A DNA stretch of 64,000 bases from Larkinella sp. C7 (GCF_006149005.1 NZ_VBSL01000006.1:186001-250000); one strand, 5' to 3'. Shown: positions 25,257 to 34,331, counted from the first letter of the stretch. The notes: generated from the sequence alone by a model not told the origin. A program made the numbers and translations.

Positions 25257-25733
25257 CCAATCAAATGACCCGAGCTGTCCGTCTTTTTTTTAGACGTAAT
25301 TAAAAGCATCCTCCCGGGCATACTGTAAACCTCCAAATTTGTCAATTTTTCGTTTGGTTGTTTGAATAGTGCAGGGCATGTCTTCCATGAGGTGTTTCGT
25401 CGAGAATCGCAGAACGTTTAGGGGCAATCCGCGTCGTGGCGTTGTTGTCGAGGTAAATCATGGCAAGACAGATCTATCGAAAAGCCGGGACTGTTGTGCC
25501 ACTTTTTTGCGCCGTCAGGCGCTGAACAGCGCAGCGTCGGTAGCCGATTCGGTTGTTCCCTGCCCTCCCCGTGTGCCGTCAGGTACACAACCGGAGGTTT
25601 GATGGGAATTATTGCGTGCCTCACGGCACGCGGGAGCGTTGGGAAGATCGTTGTTGCTACCGACGCTGCGCTGTTGAACCCCTACGGCATGAATGGTTTG
25701 GCTCGTTCTTGTTTATTAATATTAGGCGAATTC
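25257..25733. other. Gene-free stretch between HNH gene and RAYT, holding repeat copies
   Basis: The 477 bases contain no credible gene. Short open frames here translate repeat DNA and have no protein-family features. The right half (about 25500-25690) is the palindromic repeat cluster described separately; the left part (25257-25500) shows nothing recognisable. Confidence 0.7.
25509..25690. repeat. REP-like palindromic repeat cluster (two inverted copies)
   Basis: Two copies face each other. The 19-base word aacagcgcagcgtcggtag at 25525-25543 recurs as its exact reverse complement at 25657-25675. Each copy carries small GC-rich hairpins: gcgcc-gtca-ggcgc (25509-25522), gtgtgcc-gtca-ggtacac (25571-25588), and gcgtgcc-tcac-ggcacgc (25614-25631). 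A related third copy lies on the other side of the transposase gene at 26231-26304. The arrangement matches REP/BIME sequences around RAYT genes. Confidence 0.75.
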
Positions 25734-26195
25734 TCATTCCAGCGGCTTAAACAAATACCGTTCGTCATAGTCGACGTCAAACGCATCTAAAAAACGGCGG
25801 TATTCGTCTAGAAATGTTCGGGTTCGGTGGTGTTCTTCCTGGTTTTCAATGTAATGAATGACGGCGGGTAGCTGGCTCTTGCCGTATGAAAATGCGCCGT
25901 AGCCTTCCTGCCAGGCAAAACGGTTGGCCGTCAGGCGGTTTTCATTGATCCATTTTGACGAGTCCTGTTTGAGTTGCTGCATCAAATTGGAAAGTGATTG
26001 AGTCGGGCGCATTCCCATTAACAGGTGAATGTGATCCGGCATGCCGTTGATCGCGAGGAGTTTGTGTGTATGGTTGTGGATGATGCCCGTCATATAATGG
26101 TACAGTTTGTATTTCCACGATGGCGAAATGACGGCGGTTCGGTGTTTCAACGCAAAGACCAGATGCAGGTGAATTTGGGTGTAGGTGTTTGGCAT
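25734..26195 (-). CDS. REP-associated Y1 (IS200-like) transposase
   Basis: The 153-residue protein is a single-domain Y1 HUH transposase. The metal-binding HxH is H55-I-H57 in MPDHIHLLMG, and the helix HYIENQEEHH near residues 115-125 carries the catalytic tyrosine position. The opening QIHLHLVFALKHR is typical of the group. No TnpB/IscB gene and no full IS ends are seen. Palindromic repeats with shared words flank the gene, so it fits a RAYT, which nicks and disperses REP sequences, rather than an autonomous IS200. It appears intact. No target or transposition history can be inferred from this window alone. Confidence 0.9.
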   Translation of the reverse strand: MPNTYTQIHLHLVFALKHRTAVISPSWKYKLYHYMTGIIHNHTHKLLAINGMPDHIHLLMGMRPTQSLSNLMQQLKQDSSKWINENRLTANRFAWQEGYGAFSYGKSQLPAVIHYIENQEEHHRTRTFLDEYRRFLDAFDVDYDERYLFKPLE

Positions 26196-26230
26196 GGTGG
26201 TGTGGGTTGTTCGTTTTGAAGGAAGGTTTT

Positions 26231-26304
26231 GTCCCTACGGGACACCGTGAGGAGCAGGGCGATTGTTTCTACCGACGCCTTCGGCTGTTGTATCCTTACG
26301 GGAT
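26231..26304. repeat. Third REP-like copy, upstream of the RAYT gene
   Basis: The segment has gtccc-tac-gggac (26231-26243), then ttgtttctaccgacgcc. It ends in ctgttgtatccttacgggat, which is close to the ctaccgacgctgcgctgttg copy near 25657 with its ccctacgg tail. The shared order of words (ctaccgacgc, ctgttg, cc-ytacgg) supports a single repeat family on both sides of the transposase. Confidence 0.65.
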
Positions 26305-26387
26305 GGTCAAATGATTGATCTGTTATTTCTATAGACGCTTTGGATCTCTATAATATACTGAATATGTTTGAACAAACATTTATCTAT

Positions 26388-26432
26388 AAAAAAAGGGTGG
26401 TAGGCTAATCGTTAGCTTACCACCCTTTTTTC
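26388..26432. terminator. Bidirectional terminator of the GMC oxidoreductase gene
   Basis: gggtggtaggctaa pairs with ttagcttaccaccc (13 of 14, one G-U) around a three-base loop, flanked by an A-run on the left and a T-run on the right. It therefore can end transcripts in both directions. The minus-strand GMC gene stops directly beside it at 26433. Confidence 0.9.
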
Positions 26433-28151
26433 CTACAAATTTCCCTTCTTCAACTCACTCACTGCATGATTGGCCGCCCGCGCCGTGATGGCCATAAAGG
26501 TCAGCGACGGATTTTGGGTGGAGGTGGAGGTCATGCAGGCACCGTCGGTGACGAAGACGTTCTTGCAGGTGTGAAACTGGTTCCACTTGTTGAGGAGCGA
26601 CGTTTTGGGGTCTTTGCCCATCCGCACACCGCCCATTTCGTGGATGTCGAGCCCGGGGGCTTTGTCGGGTTTGTCGTGGGTCTGGATGTTGGTGAAACCG
26701 GCCAGCGTCAGCATTTCGGTCATTTGCTCGTGGAAATCCCGGATCATCTTTTCGTCGTTGTCGTCGTAGCCCACCGACACCCGCAGTTGCGGAATGCCCC
26801 AGGCGTCTTTCAACTCCGAATCCAGGGCCACAAAACTCTCTTCTTTGGGAATGGTCTCGCCCATCATGTGCGAACCCACGCGCCAGTTGCCGTATTTCCG
26901 GTTGAACAGGCTCGCCTTCAGTTCTTCGCCAATACCGGCGGTGTCGTTGCTGGTAATCCGGCTGCCGCTGAAACCGGCGGCATAGCCCCGCAGAAAGTCA
27001 GTTTCCTGCTTGAAGACGTTGCGGAAACGCGGAATGTAGCTGCCGTTGGGCCGGATACCGTCGGTGGTTTTGTCGAGCAAGCCTTCGTATTCGGCCGAAA
27101 TGGTTGTTCGGAAATTGTGGAAAGCCATGTATTTGCCCAATAAACCGTTGTCATTTCCCAAACCGTTCGGAAACCGGCTGGATTTGGAATTCAGCAGAAT
27201 CAGGTTGGAGTTCAGACAAGCCGCGTTGACGAAGATGATTTTGGCAAAATATTCCGTCTCCTGTTTGGTGTTGGCGTCAATCACGCGCACGCCCGTCGCC
27301 TTGTTCTTCTTGCCGTCGACCAGAATCGAATGGACGACGGAATCGGGCCGTAGCGTCATTTTGCCGGTTTTGGCGGCCCAGGGCAGTGTGGACGAGTTGC
27401 TGCTGAAATACCCGCCGAAAGGACAACCCCGCTGGCAAAGGTTCCGGTTCTGGCACTGTCCGCGTCCCTGCTTCAAGTGAATTTCTTTGGGTTGGGTCAG
27501 GTGCGCACAGCGGCCGATGATGATGGGTCGCGCGCCTTTATAATGCGTCGCCATCTGATCGGTGAAGTGTTTTTCCACACACGACTGCTCGTGGGGAGGC
27601 AGGAATTCGCCGTCCGGTAATTGCGCCAGGCCGTCTTTGTTGCCAGCTACCCCGATAAACCGCTCGACGTGGCTGTACCAGGGCGCGATGTCGGCATAGC
27701 TGATGGGCCATTCCACCGCAAAACCGTCGCGGGCGGGACCTTCGAAATCATACTGCGACCAGCGTTGGGTGCCGCGCGCCCACATCAGCGACTTCCCGCC
27801 GACCTGATAGCCCCGAATCCAGTCGAACGGTTTTTCCTGAACGTACGGATGTTCGGCGTCTTTGACGAAAAAATGGGCCGCGTCTTCGTTGAAGGCGTAG
27901 CAGCGGCTGGCAATCGGATTGGCGTCTTTCAGCGCCTTCGGAATTTGGCCCGCGTGTTCAAATTCCCACGGATTCATCATCGTGGTGGGGTAGTCGGTCA
28001 CGTGTTTGACGTCGCGGCCGCGTTCCAGCACCAGCGTGCGCAGGCCTTTATCGCACAGTTCTTTGGCCGCCCAGCCGCCACTGATGCCGGAGCCGATGAC
28101 AATGGCATCGTAGGTGCGGTCTTTTACCGAATCGATATTGAAGTATGACAT
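26433..28151 (-). CDS. GMC-family FAD oxidoreductase (gluconate-dehydrogenase-like large subunit)
   Basis: The 572-residue flavoprotein starts with the FAD-binding dinucleotide motif AIVIGSGISGGWAAKEL near residues 16-32. The GMC C-terminal segment closes with NVFVTDGACM and NPSLTFMAITARAA. A Cys-rich stretch (CQNRNLCQRGCPFGGY, around 240) is often seen in the bacterial dehydrogenase subset. It oxidises an alcohol or sugar; the substrate is not readable. It has no signal peptide of its own. The small subunit gene 14 bases upstream encodes a Tat signal, so the pair is likely exported folded, as in gluconate 2-dehydrogenase complexes. The expected cytochrome c subunit gene is absent. Confidence 0.9.
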   Translation of the reverse strand: MSYFNIDSVKDRTYDAIVIGSGISGGWAAKELCDKGLRTLVLERGRDVKHVTDYPTTMMNPWEFEHAGQIPKALKDANPIASRCYAFNEDAAHFFVKDAEHPYVQEKPFDWIRGYQVGGKSLMWARGTQRWSQYDFEGPARDGFAVEWPISYADIAPWYSHVERFIGVAGNKDGLAQLPDGEFLPPHEQSCVEKHFTDQMATHYKGARPIIIGRCAHLTQPKEIHLKQGRGQCQNRNLCQRGCPFGGYFSSNSSTLPWAAKTGKMTLRPDSVVHSILVDGKKNKATGVRVIDANTKQETEYFAKIIFVNAACLNSNLILLNSKSSRFPNGLGNDNGLLGKYMAFHNFRTTISAEYEGLLDKTTDGIRPNGSYIPRFRNVFKQETDFLRGYAAGFSGSRITSNDTAGIGEELKASLFNRKYGNWRVGSHMMGETIPKEESFVALDSELKDAWGIPQLRVSVGYDDNDEKMIRDFHEQMTEMLTLAGFTNIQTHDKPDKAPGLDIHEMGGVRMGKDPKTSLLNKWNQFHTCKNVFVTDGACMTSTSTQNPSLTFMAITARAANHAVSELKKGNL

Positions 28152-28164
28152 AGGAGAGGAAGGG

Positions 28165-28686
28165 TCAGTTGTTGATAAGGTCCACGCAGCCGTGGTAAAA
28201 ACCGGGTGCCATGACGTATTTCCGGACGTTGACGAGGTAATATTCCGAGTTGGTATACCCCCGAATGGTCAGGCCTTTGATCAGATTGGTGAATTGTTGC
28301 GTTTCCGGCTCGACAGCCGCGCTGAGTTGACGCAGGAGGTCAGTGCGTTGGGTGGCATCGCAGGCCGTAAACGGTTTGCTGTACGTCTGCTGGGCAAACT
28401 GGTCGGTTTTGGCCAGGCCGGTCTTCAAGAGTTCCTGCGCTGTTTGATCGTAACAATCGGTAATCATGCGCATGACGAACTGATGCACTTTCAGGGATTT
28501 GGCGCCGGGCGTGGTGGTTTCGGGAATGAATGTCTCGACCAGTTCGGCCAGCATCGTTTCTTCGGCGCGGGATGCAAACGTGGTCTGACCAACGGTTTCG
28601 GGCGTCCAGCCGGTAGCCCAGGCGGGTAGTGTCACCAGACTCCCGGTTGCCATCATCAGGCTTTTTAAGGCGGTACGTCGTTTCAT
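28165..28686 (-). CDS. Gluconate 2-dehydrogenase subunit 3-like protein with Tat signal
   Basis: The 173-residue protein begins MKRRTALKSLMMATGS, a twin-arginine signal with a hydrophobic run ending near PAWATG. The mature part has the subunit 3 pattern (MLAELVETFIPET, KVHQFVMRMITDCY). This subunit escorts the FAD large subunit through the Tat pathway and stabilises it in the periplasm. The gene is upstream of, and 13 bases from, the GMC gene in the same direction, an operon order conserved in Bacteroidota. Length is normal. Confidence 0.88.
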   Translation of the reverse strand: MKRRTALKSLMMATGSLVTLPAWATGWTPETVGQTTFASRAEETMLAELVETFIPETTTPGAKSLKVHQFVMRMITDCYDQTAQELLKTGLAKTDQFAQQTYSKPFTACDATQRTDLLRQLSAAVEPETQQFTNLIKGLTIRGYTNSEYYLVNVRKYVMAPGFYHGCVDLINN

Positions 28687-29034
28687 GAAGTAGGGGTTTA
28701 TGGAACAAAAGTATTAAACCTTTTCGGGAATCAGAACTGCGCCGGATTTTCTGATACCGGCTTTGTCTTCGGGGCCGAACACCGGGTGGTTTATTTAATA
28801 AAAAGAACGTTTGACCCGGCAAAGCGAGTGTCTTGTACAAATTTTACCCTGTAATTTTTTTTACCAAAACAATGTCATTATATATAAGTAACTGATTTTG
28901 AGTGAATTGTGTTGATGGGCTTAGCCGGATTTGCGGGTTAAAGTGTAGGTAGAAAAACATTGTTGATGCGAAGACGGTTTAATTAGGCGCAATGAATATT
29001 GCACCTACTATTAATCAACGTTATCCAAACCGTT
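28687..29034. other. Gene-free region upstream of the Thr-rich beta-barrel gene
   Basis: These 348 bases are AT-rich and must hold the promoter of the minus-strand oxidoreductase pair and that of the plus-strand gene at 29035. The clearest structure is a hairpin taggcgcaat-gaat-attgcaccta (28984-29007; 9 of 10 pairs plus a G-U), 27 bases before ATG 29035, probably in the leader. No promoter could be assigned with confidence. Confidence 0.5.
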
Positions 29035-29895
29035 ATGAAAGCACAATTCACATTAATGGCAAGCTGCCTTTTGGGGGCGCAACTGGCGATTGGTCAGAAC
29101 ACTACCAACACGACGTCTACAACGAGCACATCGACCTATAGCGCACCCGCAACCGACACGACCAGTGCGACTGGTACGACCTATTCTACGACGCCAAGCA
29201 CCGTGTCGACGGACAATAATGCAACGCAGACAACGGGTACGACCTACTCAACGACGCCCGCCCCCGCTGCGAACAGTGCCAATACCGTGACCACGACCAC
29301 GACGACCACTTCATCGACGGACGACCAGATGAGTCGCAACAACCGGAATAAGGCGGACAGACCGGCGGGAAAAGATGGTAAATTCGGAATCTATGCGGGG
29401 GTGAACTTTTCCCGTTTTATGAACGAACCCATCCCCTCCGACGCCTACCGGGTTGGTTGGCAGGCCGGCTTGTACGGTCGTACGGGCGGAACGGTTTTTG
29501 GACAAATTGGCCTTGAATACCGGAATTCAACCACCGATTTGATCCGGACGGGTCAGGGCACTACGCCGGGATCGGTTTCCGGTGAAGTTCGTGGCAAAAT
29601 TGACCAGCATTTTCTGGCGATTCCGGCCTATGTCGGTCTGCGCATTGGCAGCGCACTGGGCTTGCGGGTTCAGGCAGGGGCTGAACTGTCTTCGCTGGTG
29701 GCCATTGGCGACAACAATTTTCAGTTGGAGAAAGACGATCTGAATCGCACGATCCTGAATGGTCTGCTGGGAGCGGGTATCAACCTGGGCCCATTGACGC
29801 TGGATGCGGTGTATAACCACGGTTTTCAGAATGTATTCGATGATGCCGATGCCAAGCGCCGGACGTTTGCTGTTAACCTCGGTTTCCGCTTTTAA
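29035..29895 (+). CDS. Thr/Ser-rich outer-membrane beta-barrel protein
   Basis: The 286-residue product has a signal peptide ending LAIGQ, then ~80 residues composed largely of Thr and Ser, with TGTTYSTTP occurring twice and a run TTTTTTT near residue 95. A short basic linker follows, and then a porin-like beta-barrel from about 120 to the end (KFGIYAGVNFSRFM ... FAVNLGFRF, with an aromatic last strand). The Thr-rich segment would lie in the periplasm or, if the N-terminus is outside, at the surface, where O-glycosylation of Bacteroidota proteins at D-S/T motifs is known. Which applies is unknown. Start at 29035 gives a clean signal peptide; an upstream ATG at 28999 does not. Confidence 0.82.
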   Translation: MKAQFTLMASCLLGAQLAIGQNTTNTTSTTSTSTYSAPATDTTSATGTTYSTTPSTVSTDNNATQTTGTTYSTTPAPAANSANTVTTTTTTTSSTDDQMSRNNRNKADRPAGKDGKFGIYAGVNFSRFMNEPIPSDAYRVGWQAGLYGRTGGTVFGQIGLEYRNSTTDLIRTGQGTTPGSVSGEVRGKIDQHFLAIPAYVGLRIGSALGLRVQAGAELSSLVAIGDNNFQLEKDDLNRTILNGLLGAGINLGPLTLDAVYNHGFQNVFDDADAKRRTFAVNLGFRF

Positions 29896-29918
29896 GTAAA
29901 CGAGCAACTTTTTTCTGT

Positions 29919-29960
29919 AACCTAAAGTGTGCCGAAAGGGGCGCTTTAGGTTATTTTTTT
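29919..29960 (+). terminator. Rho-independent terminator after the beta-barrel gene
   Basis: aacctaaagtgtgcc pairs with ggggcgctttaggtt around a gaaa loop, with two G-U pairs and one mismatch, and is followed by attttttt. Confidence 0.85.
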
Positions 29961-29985
29961 GTGGGGTAGGATCGTGGTTTTTCTT

Positions 29986-32457
29986 TTATTCACTCCTCAG
30001 CACTTTCGCCGGGTTACGCCTTGCCGCCTTCATCGTCTGTGATCCGATCATGATGAAAGCAATCAGCAAAACCGCCAGCAAGCCGACGAATAGCTCGACG
30101 ATTTGCACGGGGGTGTGATACGGGAAATTGGTGAGTACAACATTCTCGAAGAAAAAGTACGTTACGGGCAGCGCAATGAGAGCCGATATGGACAGCATTA
30201 GGAGAAAACCACGGCTCAACAAGTAGACCAGGTTGCCGGAAGTGGCGCCCATCACTTTGCGGATGCTGATCTCCTTCAGCCTGGTTTCGGTTGTATAGGC
30301 CACCATCCCGAACAAACCCATTGATGCGATCGAAATGGCGAGGAATGAAAGAAAACCGATGATCTTGATCAGGATGGAAAATTCGTTGTAGGCATCTTCT
30401 ATGGCTTCGTCATAAAATTCAGCCTGAAAAGGATGAACCCGATCGAATTTCTTCCAGGCGGACTCGATTCTGGCCCTGGTCGCCAGCAGATCAGTGCTTT
30501 GTATTTTAACATTAATGACTGCCCGGTCTTCAGGTGTCCAGGGCATGAAGGCTACCGGTCCGACGAGGTTGTCGACCTTGCCGTAGTGAAAATCTTTCAT
30601 CACGCCAACAATGGTCATCCTGCGTCCATGCAATTTGAAACTGGTAAATGTGATCTCTTTCCCGATTGCTTTCTCGGGGTCGTTGTTAGCTATGTTGAAT
30701 CGTTTTAGCAGTTGCTGGTTTACGATCACTTCCGTGACGGCTTCGGCTGTGGTGGGTCGTGCCTTGAAATTTCCCCCGGCAATGAGCTTGTATTCATGCA
30801 GCGACAAGTAGTTTTCGTCAACGTGGTTGGTCATGATCAAGGCAGAGTCACGCGAATCATTGTATTTCATAAAACCGCCCCAGGCATTCCCAACGCTGGT
30901 AATGATTAACGACCGGGACACTGCGGTTACTTCCGGCATCTCGCTCAGTTCTTTCAGAAACCCATCGGGTTTATTTCCCTGCATCGTAATGTTCAGGATG
31001 TTTTCCGTGTTGAATCCCAGGTCGAATGCCAATATATTTTTATACTGCACATAGCCAACGGCGGTTGTTGTGATAAAGATCAGGGTGAGCGTGTATTGAA
31101 TCACCACCAAAGCGCGTCGACCAAGCGCGGCCCGGACTGTTGCGTGTTTCAATACTTTCACCGAGGCCACATTCCTGAGCGCATTGATTGCGCTGACTTT
31201 CGAAAAGAATAGGGCGGGCATGAAACCGGCAATCACACCAACGAGAATTGAAAAGACCATAAAAGCTACGATCATCGAAGGAGTGAGCTCGAGCTTCACC
31301 GTGGCCTGCATCTCAGGAGCCAGGTTGATCAGCAGCGGCCGCAAGACGAGAAAGATAAAGAAGGAAAGAAGAAGGGCTGCCAGGGAGATCAGGATCGCTT
31401 CCACCAGAAACTGTTGCCATACCTGGCTCTTTCCGGCACCAATCGCTTTGCGAATACCTACTTCCTTAAAGCGTCGCAGGGCTCGTGCCATCGACAGGTT
31501 GGTGTAGTTGAAACACGCCGACAGGATCACTACGAGAGCCAGCCCGCCGAGTATCCAAAGCACCACCGGAGGCATGTGGGGGCCCAGGGAGCCAGGCCCT
31601 CCTTCGGAGCGACTGAGCGACTCTCCGACTACAATCCGGTATAAAGGAAGCAACTCAAGTTGAATCGTTGTCTTTTTTTCGGCGCGGTTTTCCTCCTTTG
31701 CAAGGGCGTCGAGCTGCGACTGGATGGAAGCCGGGTCGGCAGTTGGAGCCAGCCGGAGGTATACGTAGTTCGACGACATGTTTGCCCAGTTATAGAAGCT
31801 GTCGTTGTTTCTGTTGAGTTGCTCGGCCGTCGACAGCGATACCAACGCTTCGAAGTTGATGTGCGAAAAGAAGGGAACGTCCTTCATAACACCGGTCACC
31901 TGGTAGTCGAGTGTATCGAACCGGATGGCTTTGCCAAGCGCCGATTGGTTGCCGAATAACTTTTTTGCTGCCGTCTCCGTCAGAACGATCGAGTAAGGAT
32001 TTTTCAGCGCCGTTTCGGGATTGCCTTCCCGCATCGGAAATGTAAAGACCTTGAACAGTGAGGGATCTGCCCAGAAGCCCTTGATAGGAACCATAGCGGA
32101 GCCAATCTTCGCGTCCTGCGAAAAGTCGTTGTGCACAATCGCCACTTCGTCGATGCCGGTCACTTTCTGCCGGATCAGCTTTCCGGTTTTTATGGATGCG
32201 GTTGCAAACTTGTCTCCGGACCACGATTGGCCGGGCCGCGGACGGCTTTGTCCACGATTTTCAGTCACTATGCTGGTAATGCGATAGATTCTTTCCCCGT
32301 TCTTATGGAACCGGTCGTATGAATGCAGGTCGAGCACGAACGCGATCAGCAACAATCCGACGGACATGCTGATGGCCAGGCCAACCATATTGATGAATGA
32401 GAAGAGTTTGTTGCGCATTAGGCCGCGCCCCGATGTTTTGAGGTAGCTTCCGATCAT
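29986..32457 (-). CDS. ABC transporter permease, FtsX/MacB type, orphan
   Basis: The 823-residue protein has an N-terminal helix (MVGLAISMSVGLLLIAF) and a large periplasmic MacB-like domain. It then has two FtsX-type membrane modules, with about four TM segments near 290-470 and four near 690-800, and ends with AARRNPAKVLRSE, the usual end of this group. Such permeases form mechanotransmission complexes with an ATPase encoded elsewhere; no ATPase gene is beside it. Their cargo is unknown in Bacteroidota, where they are numerous. The gene is bracketed by a terminator at its 3' side (facing the barrel gene) and a low-GC region at its 5' side. Confidence 0.9.
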   Translation of the reverse strand: MIGSYLKTSGRGLMRNKLFSFINMVGLAISMSVGLLLIAFVLDLHSYDRFHKNGERIYRITSIVTENRGQSRPRPGQSWSGDKFATASIKTGKLIRQKVTGIDEVAIVHNDFSQDAKIGSAMVPIKGFWADPSLFKVFTFPMREGNPETALKNPYSIVLTETAAKKLFGNQSALGKAIRFDTLDYQVTGVMKDVPFFSHINFEALVSLSTAEQLNRNNDSFYNWANMSSNYVYLRLAPTADPASIQSQLDALAKEENRAEKKTTIQLELLPLYRIVVGESLSRSEGGPGSLGPHMPPVVLWILGGLALVVILSACFNYTNLSMARALRRFKEVGIRKAIGAGKSQVWQQFLVEAILISLAALLLSFFIFLVLRPLLINLAPEMQATVKLELTPSMIVAFMVFSILVGVIAGFMPALFFSKVSAINALRNVASVKVLKHATVRAALGRRALVVIQYTLTLIFITTTAVGYVQYKNILAFDLGFNTENILNITMQGNKPDGFLKELSEMPEVTAVSRSLIITSVGNAWGGFMKYNDSRDSALIMTNHVDENYLSLHEYKLIAGGNFKARPTTAEAVTEVIVNQQLLKRFNIANNDPEKAIGKEITFTSFKLHGRRMTIVGVMKDFHYGKVDNLVGPVAFMPWTPEDRAVINVKIQSTDLLATRARIESAWKKFDRVHPFQAEFYDEAIEDAYNEFSILIKIIGFLSFLAISIASMGLFGMVAYTTETRLKEISIRKVMGATSGNLVYLLSRGFLLMLSISALIALPVTYFFFENVVLTNFPYHTPVQIVELFVGLLAVLLIAFIMIGSQTMKAARRNPAKVLRSE

Positions 32458-33012
32458 GATCCAGCTGGTAAAAAGGTTAACAAATTGGGGTCTTCATGCT
32501 GTTTAGGCATTGCATTTAATGCCCGGTTTTCATCTTTTCAGGCGTTATTCCGCGATGCAATCGTTTCGTGCGGCAAGCATACGAAAGTAGTTGAAGCTGA
32601 ATGAAAAAATGATGTAAACCCGGCAAAAAGTGGGGCGAATAATTGTGGGAAATCCCGCCTTTATTGACAGGGAAAAGCCTTGAAAAGAAGAAGCGTGTTG
32701 CTGAAAATGGAACTACCAAAAGACAATCCTGGTAGGTTTTTTCGATCGTATTTCAGCAAGAAATCTTTCAGTGATAGCATCTTCCGTCCAACTTGGCTGG
32801 CTATGTATCGGCAAGTGCGCCTGATCATTGAATGTTTTGATAGCCGCCATTCTCTGGATGATGACTGGCCGATCTGTCTGGAGGATTTTTGCTCCCGCAA
32901 TCGAGTATGTTAACTGACGGTTAGATAGGCTATGGCAGCGGCTTTTAGAGGAGGTACACCTAATTTTACCCGATACAACAATCAATACAATAATTCATTA
33001 TAACCTGAAAAA
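32458..33012. other. Gene-free, AT-richer region before the GH43 gene
   Basis: These 555 bases lie between the divergent permease and GH43 genes. Short open frames (about 60-90 codons, both strands, around 32660-32985) lack a start context, family features and agreement between strands, so I do not call them genes. An old decayed coding sequence is possible. The last 60 bases, an AT-rich run, probably contain the GH43 promoter. Confidence 0.55.
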
Positions 33013-33996
33013 ATGAAATCAATTCTGCTCTATTTAATCCTTTTATTCTCTGCATTGCACGCATCGGCACAGGCAAAGCGAGAGATTTTTTTTGCCGATG
33101 TAACTATTTATGTTGAAGGAGGCAAATACTACCTTACCGGATCTAAAGGTGGGAGCGGTGGTCCACAGGGATTTGCCTTTTTAGAGTCAAAGGATCTCAA
33201 AACATGGACAGTACCTGCTCAGTCAAACGATTCACTGGGTATGATCCTGACCAAAGGTGACCACACCTTCGGCACCAGGGGCTTTTGGGCACCACAAATA
33301 GTCAAAGAGAAGGGTACGTATTATCTTACCTATACGGCTGATGAGCAAACCGTAGTGGCGGAATCAAAATCGTTATTGGGCCCCTACAGACAAAAAGAAG
33401 TTGGGCCTATCGATGGGTCTGAGAAAAACATCGATTCCTATATTTTCAAGGATACCGACGGTAAGTATTACTTCTACTGCGTCCGTTTCAATAAAGGCAA
33501 TTACCTGTATGTAGCCGAGTTTGATATGAAAACCGGCAAGATAAATCCCCAAACCCTGAAACGATGTTTTGACCAAACGGAGCCCTGGGAGGCCACGCCC
33601 AACTATAAATCAGCACCCATTATGGAGGGTCCTACCGTTATCAAATTAAAAAATAAATATTACCTGTTTTATTCGGCCAACCATTTCCAGAACATCGATT
33701 ATGCGATTGGCTATGCCGTGGCCGATTCGCCCTACGGGCCTTGGGTAAAATATAAGCATAACCCCATCGTGCATCGCTCTATCGTTGGCGAGAACGGATC
33801 TGGTCATGGTGACCTGTTTGAAGGATTAGACAAGCAATTGTATTACGTATACCACATTCACAACGCATCCGACAAAGTAAGCCCGCGCAGGACCCGCATC
33901 GTGCCGGTCGTAAAACAATGGGATAAAAAAGCCAGCGTTTATACGTTTAGTGTAAAAGGAGATGCGGTAATTGTACCTGTACTGGCTGAAAAATAA
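33013..33996 (+). CDS. Glycoside hydrolase family 43-like enzyme, exported
   Basis: The 327-residue protein has a signal peptide ending HASAQ and the five-bladed GH43/62/68 beta-propeller layout. The expected catalytic base aspartate is in FFADVTIYVEGGKYYLTG near residue 28, the pKa-modulating aspartate in IDSYIFKDTDGKYY, and the acid glutamate in MEGPTVIKLKNKYYLFYS. GH43 members remove arabinose or xylose from plant polysaccharides. The strand register is clean and no domain is missing, so it is probably active. The gene is visibly more AT-rich than its neighbours and stands alone, without SusCD or other PUL genes, which suggests acquisition by transfer. Substrate is not decided. Confidence 0.85.
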   Translation: MKSILLYLILLFSALHASAQAKREIFFADVTIYVEGGKYYLTGSKGGSGGPQGFAFLESKDLKTWTVPAQSNDSLGMILTKGDHTFGTRGFWAPQIVKEKGTYYLTYTADEQTVVAESKSLLGPYRQKEVGPIDGSEKNIDSYIFKDTDGKYYFYCVRFNKGNYLYVAEFDMKTGKINPQTLKRCFDQTEPWEATPNYKSAPIMEGPTVIKLKNKYYLFYSANHFQNIDYAIGYAVADSPYGPWVKYKHNPIVHRSIVGENGSGHGDLFEGLDKQLYYVYHIHNASDKVSPRRTRIVPVVKQWDKKASVYTFSVKGDAVIVPVLAEK

Positions 33997-34140
33997 GAAT
34001 TTTTCTGTCGTTTCGACCAGCTAGGCAAGTGCTATTTTCTACTGAAAGATGAGCTTTATGTCTGAAAAAAAAGATTCTTGAACAAGATTTAAATCTTCGA
34101 CCGTCCTCACATTCCTTATGGTGTTCCCTGTTTTTTTTCA
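33997..34140. other. Short region after GH43, no gene
   Basis: This AT-rich gap between the GH43 stop and the HTH remnant contains no clear hairpin terminator and no open frame of interest. Confidence 0.5.
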
Positions 34141-34331
34141 CTAAATACTACACTTTTTCGGCCTTACACCCAATTTGATGTTGAGAAGCCGCATGGCCTC
34201 TTCATCAGCTACCCACTTATCTTTCTCTCCGCCGTTTTTTTCCTTGAGCCTGGTGACAACCTGCTCAACCAAAGTGTAAAATGCGGCATCTTCAAGGCAA
34301 ATAACTTCTATCGGTCTTTTTATCGCAAAAT
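34141..34331 (-). pseudogene. Fragment of an excisionase-like HTH (MerR/HTH_17) gene
   Basis: Read on the minus strand, the segment encodes RPIEVICLEDAAFYTLVEQVV, then RLKEKNGG, then DKWVADEEAMRLLNIK. This matches the N-terminal half of the small helix-turn-helix proteins that are common on Bacteroidota mobile islands. There is no start codon in frame, and after NIK the sequence departs into eight unrelated codons and a stop. The recognition helix (the usual KTTLQKLRDEG region) and the C-terminus are therefore lost. It is a dead fragment. Such genes usually sit in integrative islands, which fits the AT-rich block next to the tRNA. Confidence 0.6.

Noticed and set aside
25369-25790. Several small open frames in the RAYT flank
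   Set aside because: They lie on palindromic repeat DNA, have no family features and disagree in frame and strand.
32661-32985. Overlapping open frames of 60-90 codons on both strands upstream of GH43
   Set aside because: No recognisable domain, no start context, and the two strands cannot both be coding; at most a decayed gene.
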